Below, one piece after another: positions 13,499-13,515 of a DNA stretch of 13,515 bases. Every line of letters begins with the position of its first letter. Position 1 is the stretch's first letter. The stretch spans positions 1 through 13,515 of the forward strand of contig JBBDMW010000045.1 of assembly GCA_040878005.1 (NCBI GenBank), given 5' to 3'. Below the pieces are notes generated by a model. The model worked only from the letters and a program-made list of their open reading frames with translations, was not told where the DNA came from and ran no database searches. The DNA comes from JBBDMW01 sp040878005 (GTDB lineage: Bacteria; Chloroflexota; Dehalococcoidia; Lucifugimonadales; Lucifugimonadaceae). The translations under genes and the position numbers were made by a program.

Positions 13499-13515
13499 CC
13501 TGTCTAGGTTTCGAT

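Overview
The window looks like a piece of a moderately high-GC bacterial chromosome, not a plasmid, phage or mobile island. The gene set, the frequent TTG starts with ordinary Shine-Dalgarno sites, the TPR protein of a type I associate with Chloroflexota, and the mosaic of short interspersed repeats suggest a Chloroflexota bacterium, possibly Dehalococcoidia/SAR202-like. This placement is a recollection-based inference from gene content, with moderate to low confidence.

Layout. Positions 1-1213 hold no credible gene. They are a mosaic of diverged short repeats ending in an extraordinary G22C31 tract, which reads on the minus strand as an intrinsic terminator. Next come two divergent genes: an enolase-superfamily acid-sugar-dehydratase-like enzyme (minus, 1214-2365) and a class-III PLP aminotransferase of the glutamate-1-semialdehyde aminomutase-like group (plus, 2622-3962). 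They share a 256-base intergenic region with two inverted repeats and probably act in catabolism of a sugar-acid or amino-acid-like compound. A cytoplasmic PAS-GAF-HisKA_3 sensor kinase (4348-5961) and a stand-alone receiver protein (6203-6580) form a two-component pair, with a perfect 24-bp palindrome between them and a strong bidirectional terminator after them. A TPR protein with an acidic tail (6670-7515) converges on this terminator.

A leftward, tightly packed five-gene cluster follows, listed in transcription order: homoserine kinase (thrB), aspartate kinase (lysC), a dolichyl-phosphate-glucosyltransferase-like GT2, a small CoA-binding protein, and a dolichol-phosphate-mannose-synthase-like GT2 (11973 down to 7848). 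Overlaps of 17, 4 and 1 bases and a single 35-base gap suggest one transcript that couples aspartate-family amino-acid synthesis with polyprenyl-phosphate sugar donor synthesis. lysC carries a strong internal ribosome binding site and ATG that would give a separate regulatory beta subunit.

Divergent from this cluster is a D-isomer-specific 2-hydroxyacid dehydrogenase (12171-13166). It is followed by tRNA-Pro(CGG) with encoded CCA (13290-13366) and a 29-base hairpin at the window edge.

Most of the window is ordinary housekeeping and accessory metabolism. I found no clearly new multi-gene system. The most unusual items are the G/C-homopolymer terminator, the repeat mosaic beside it, the perfect palindrome inside the two-component locus, and the mixed thrB-lysC-glycosyltransferase operon.
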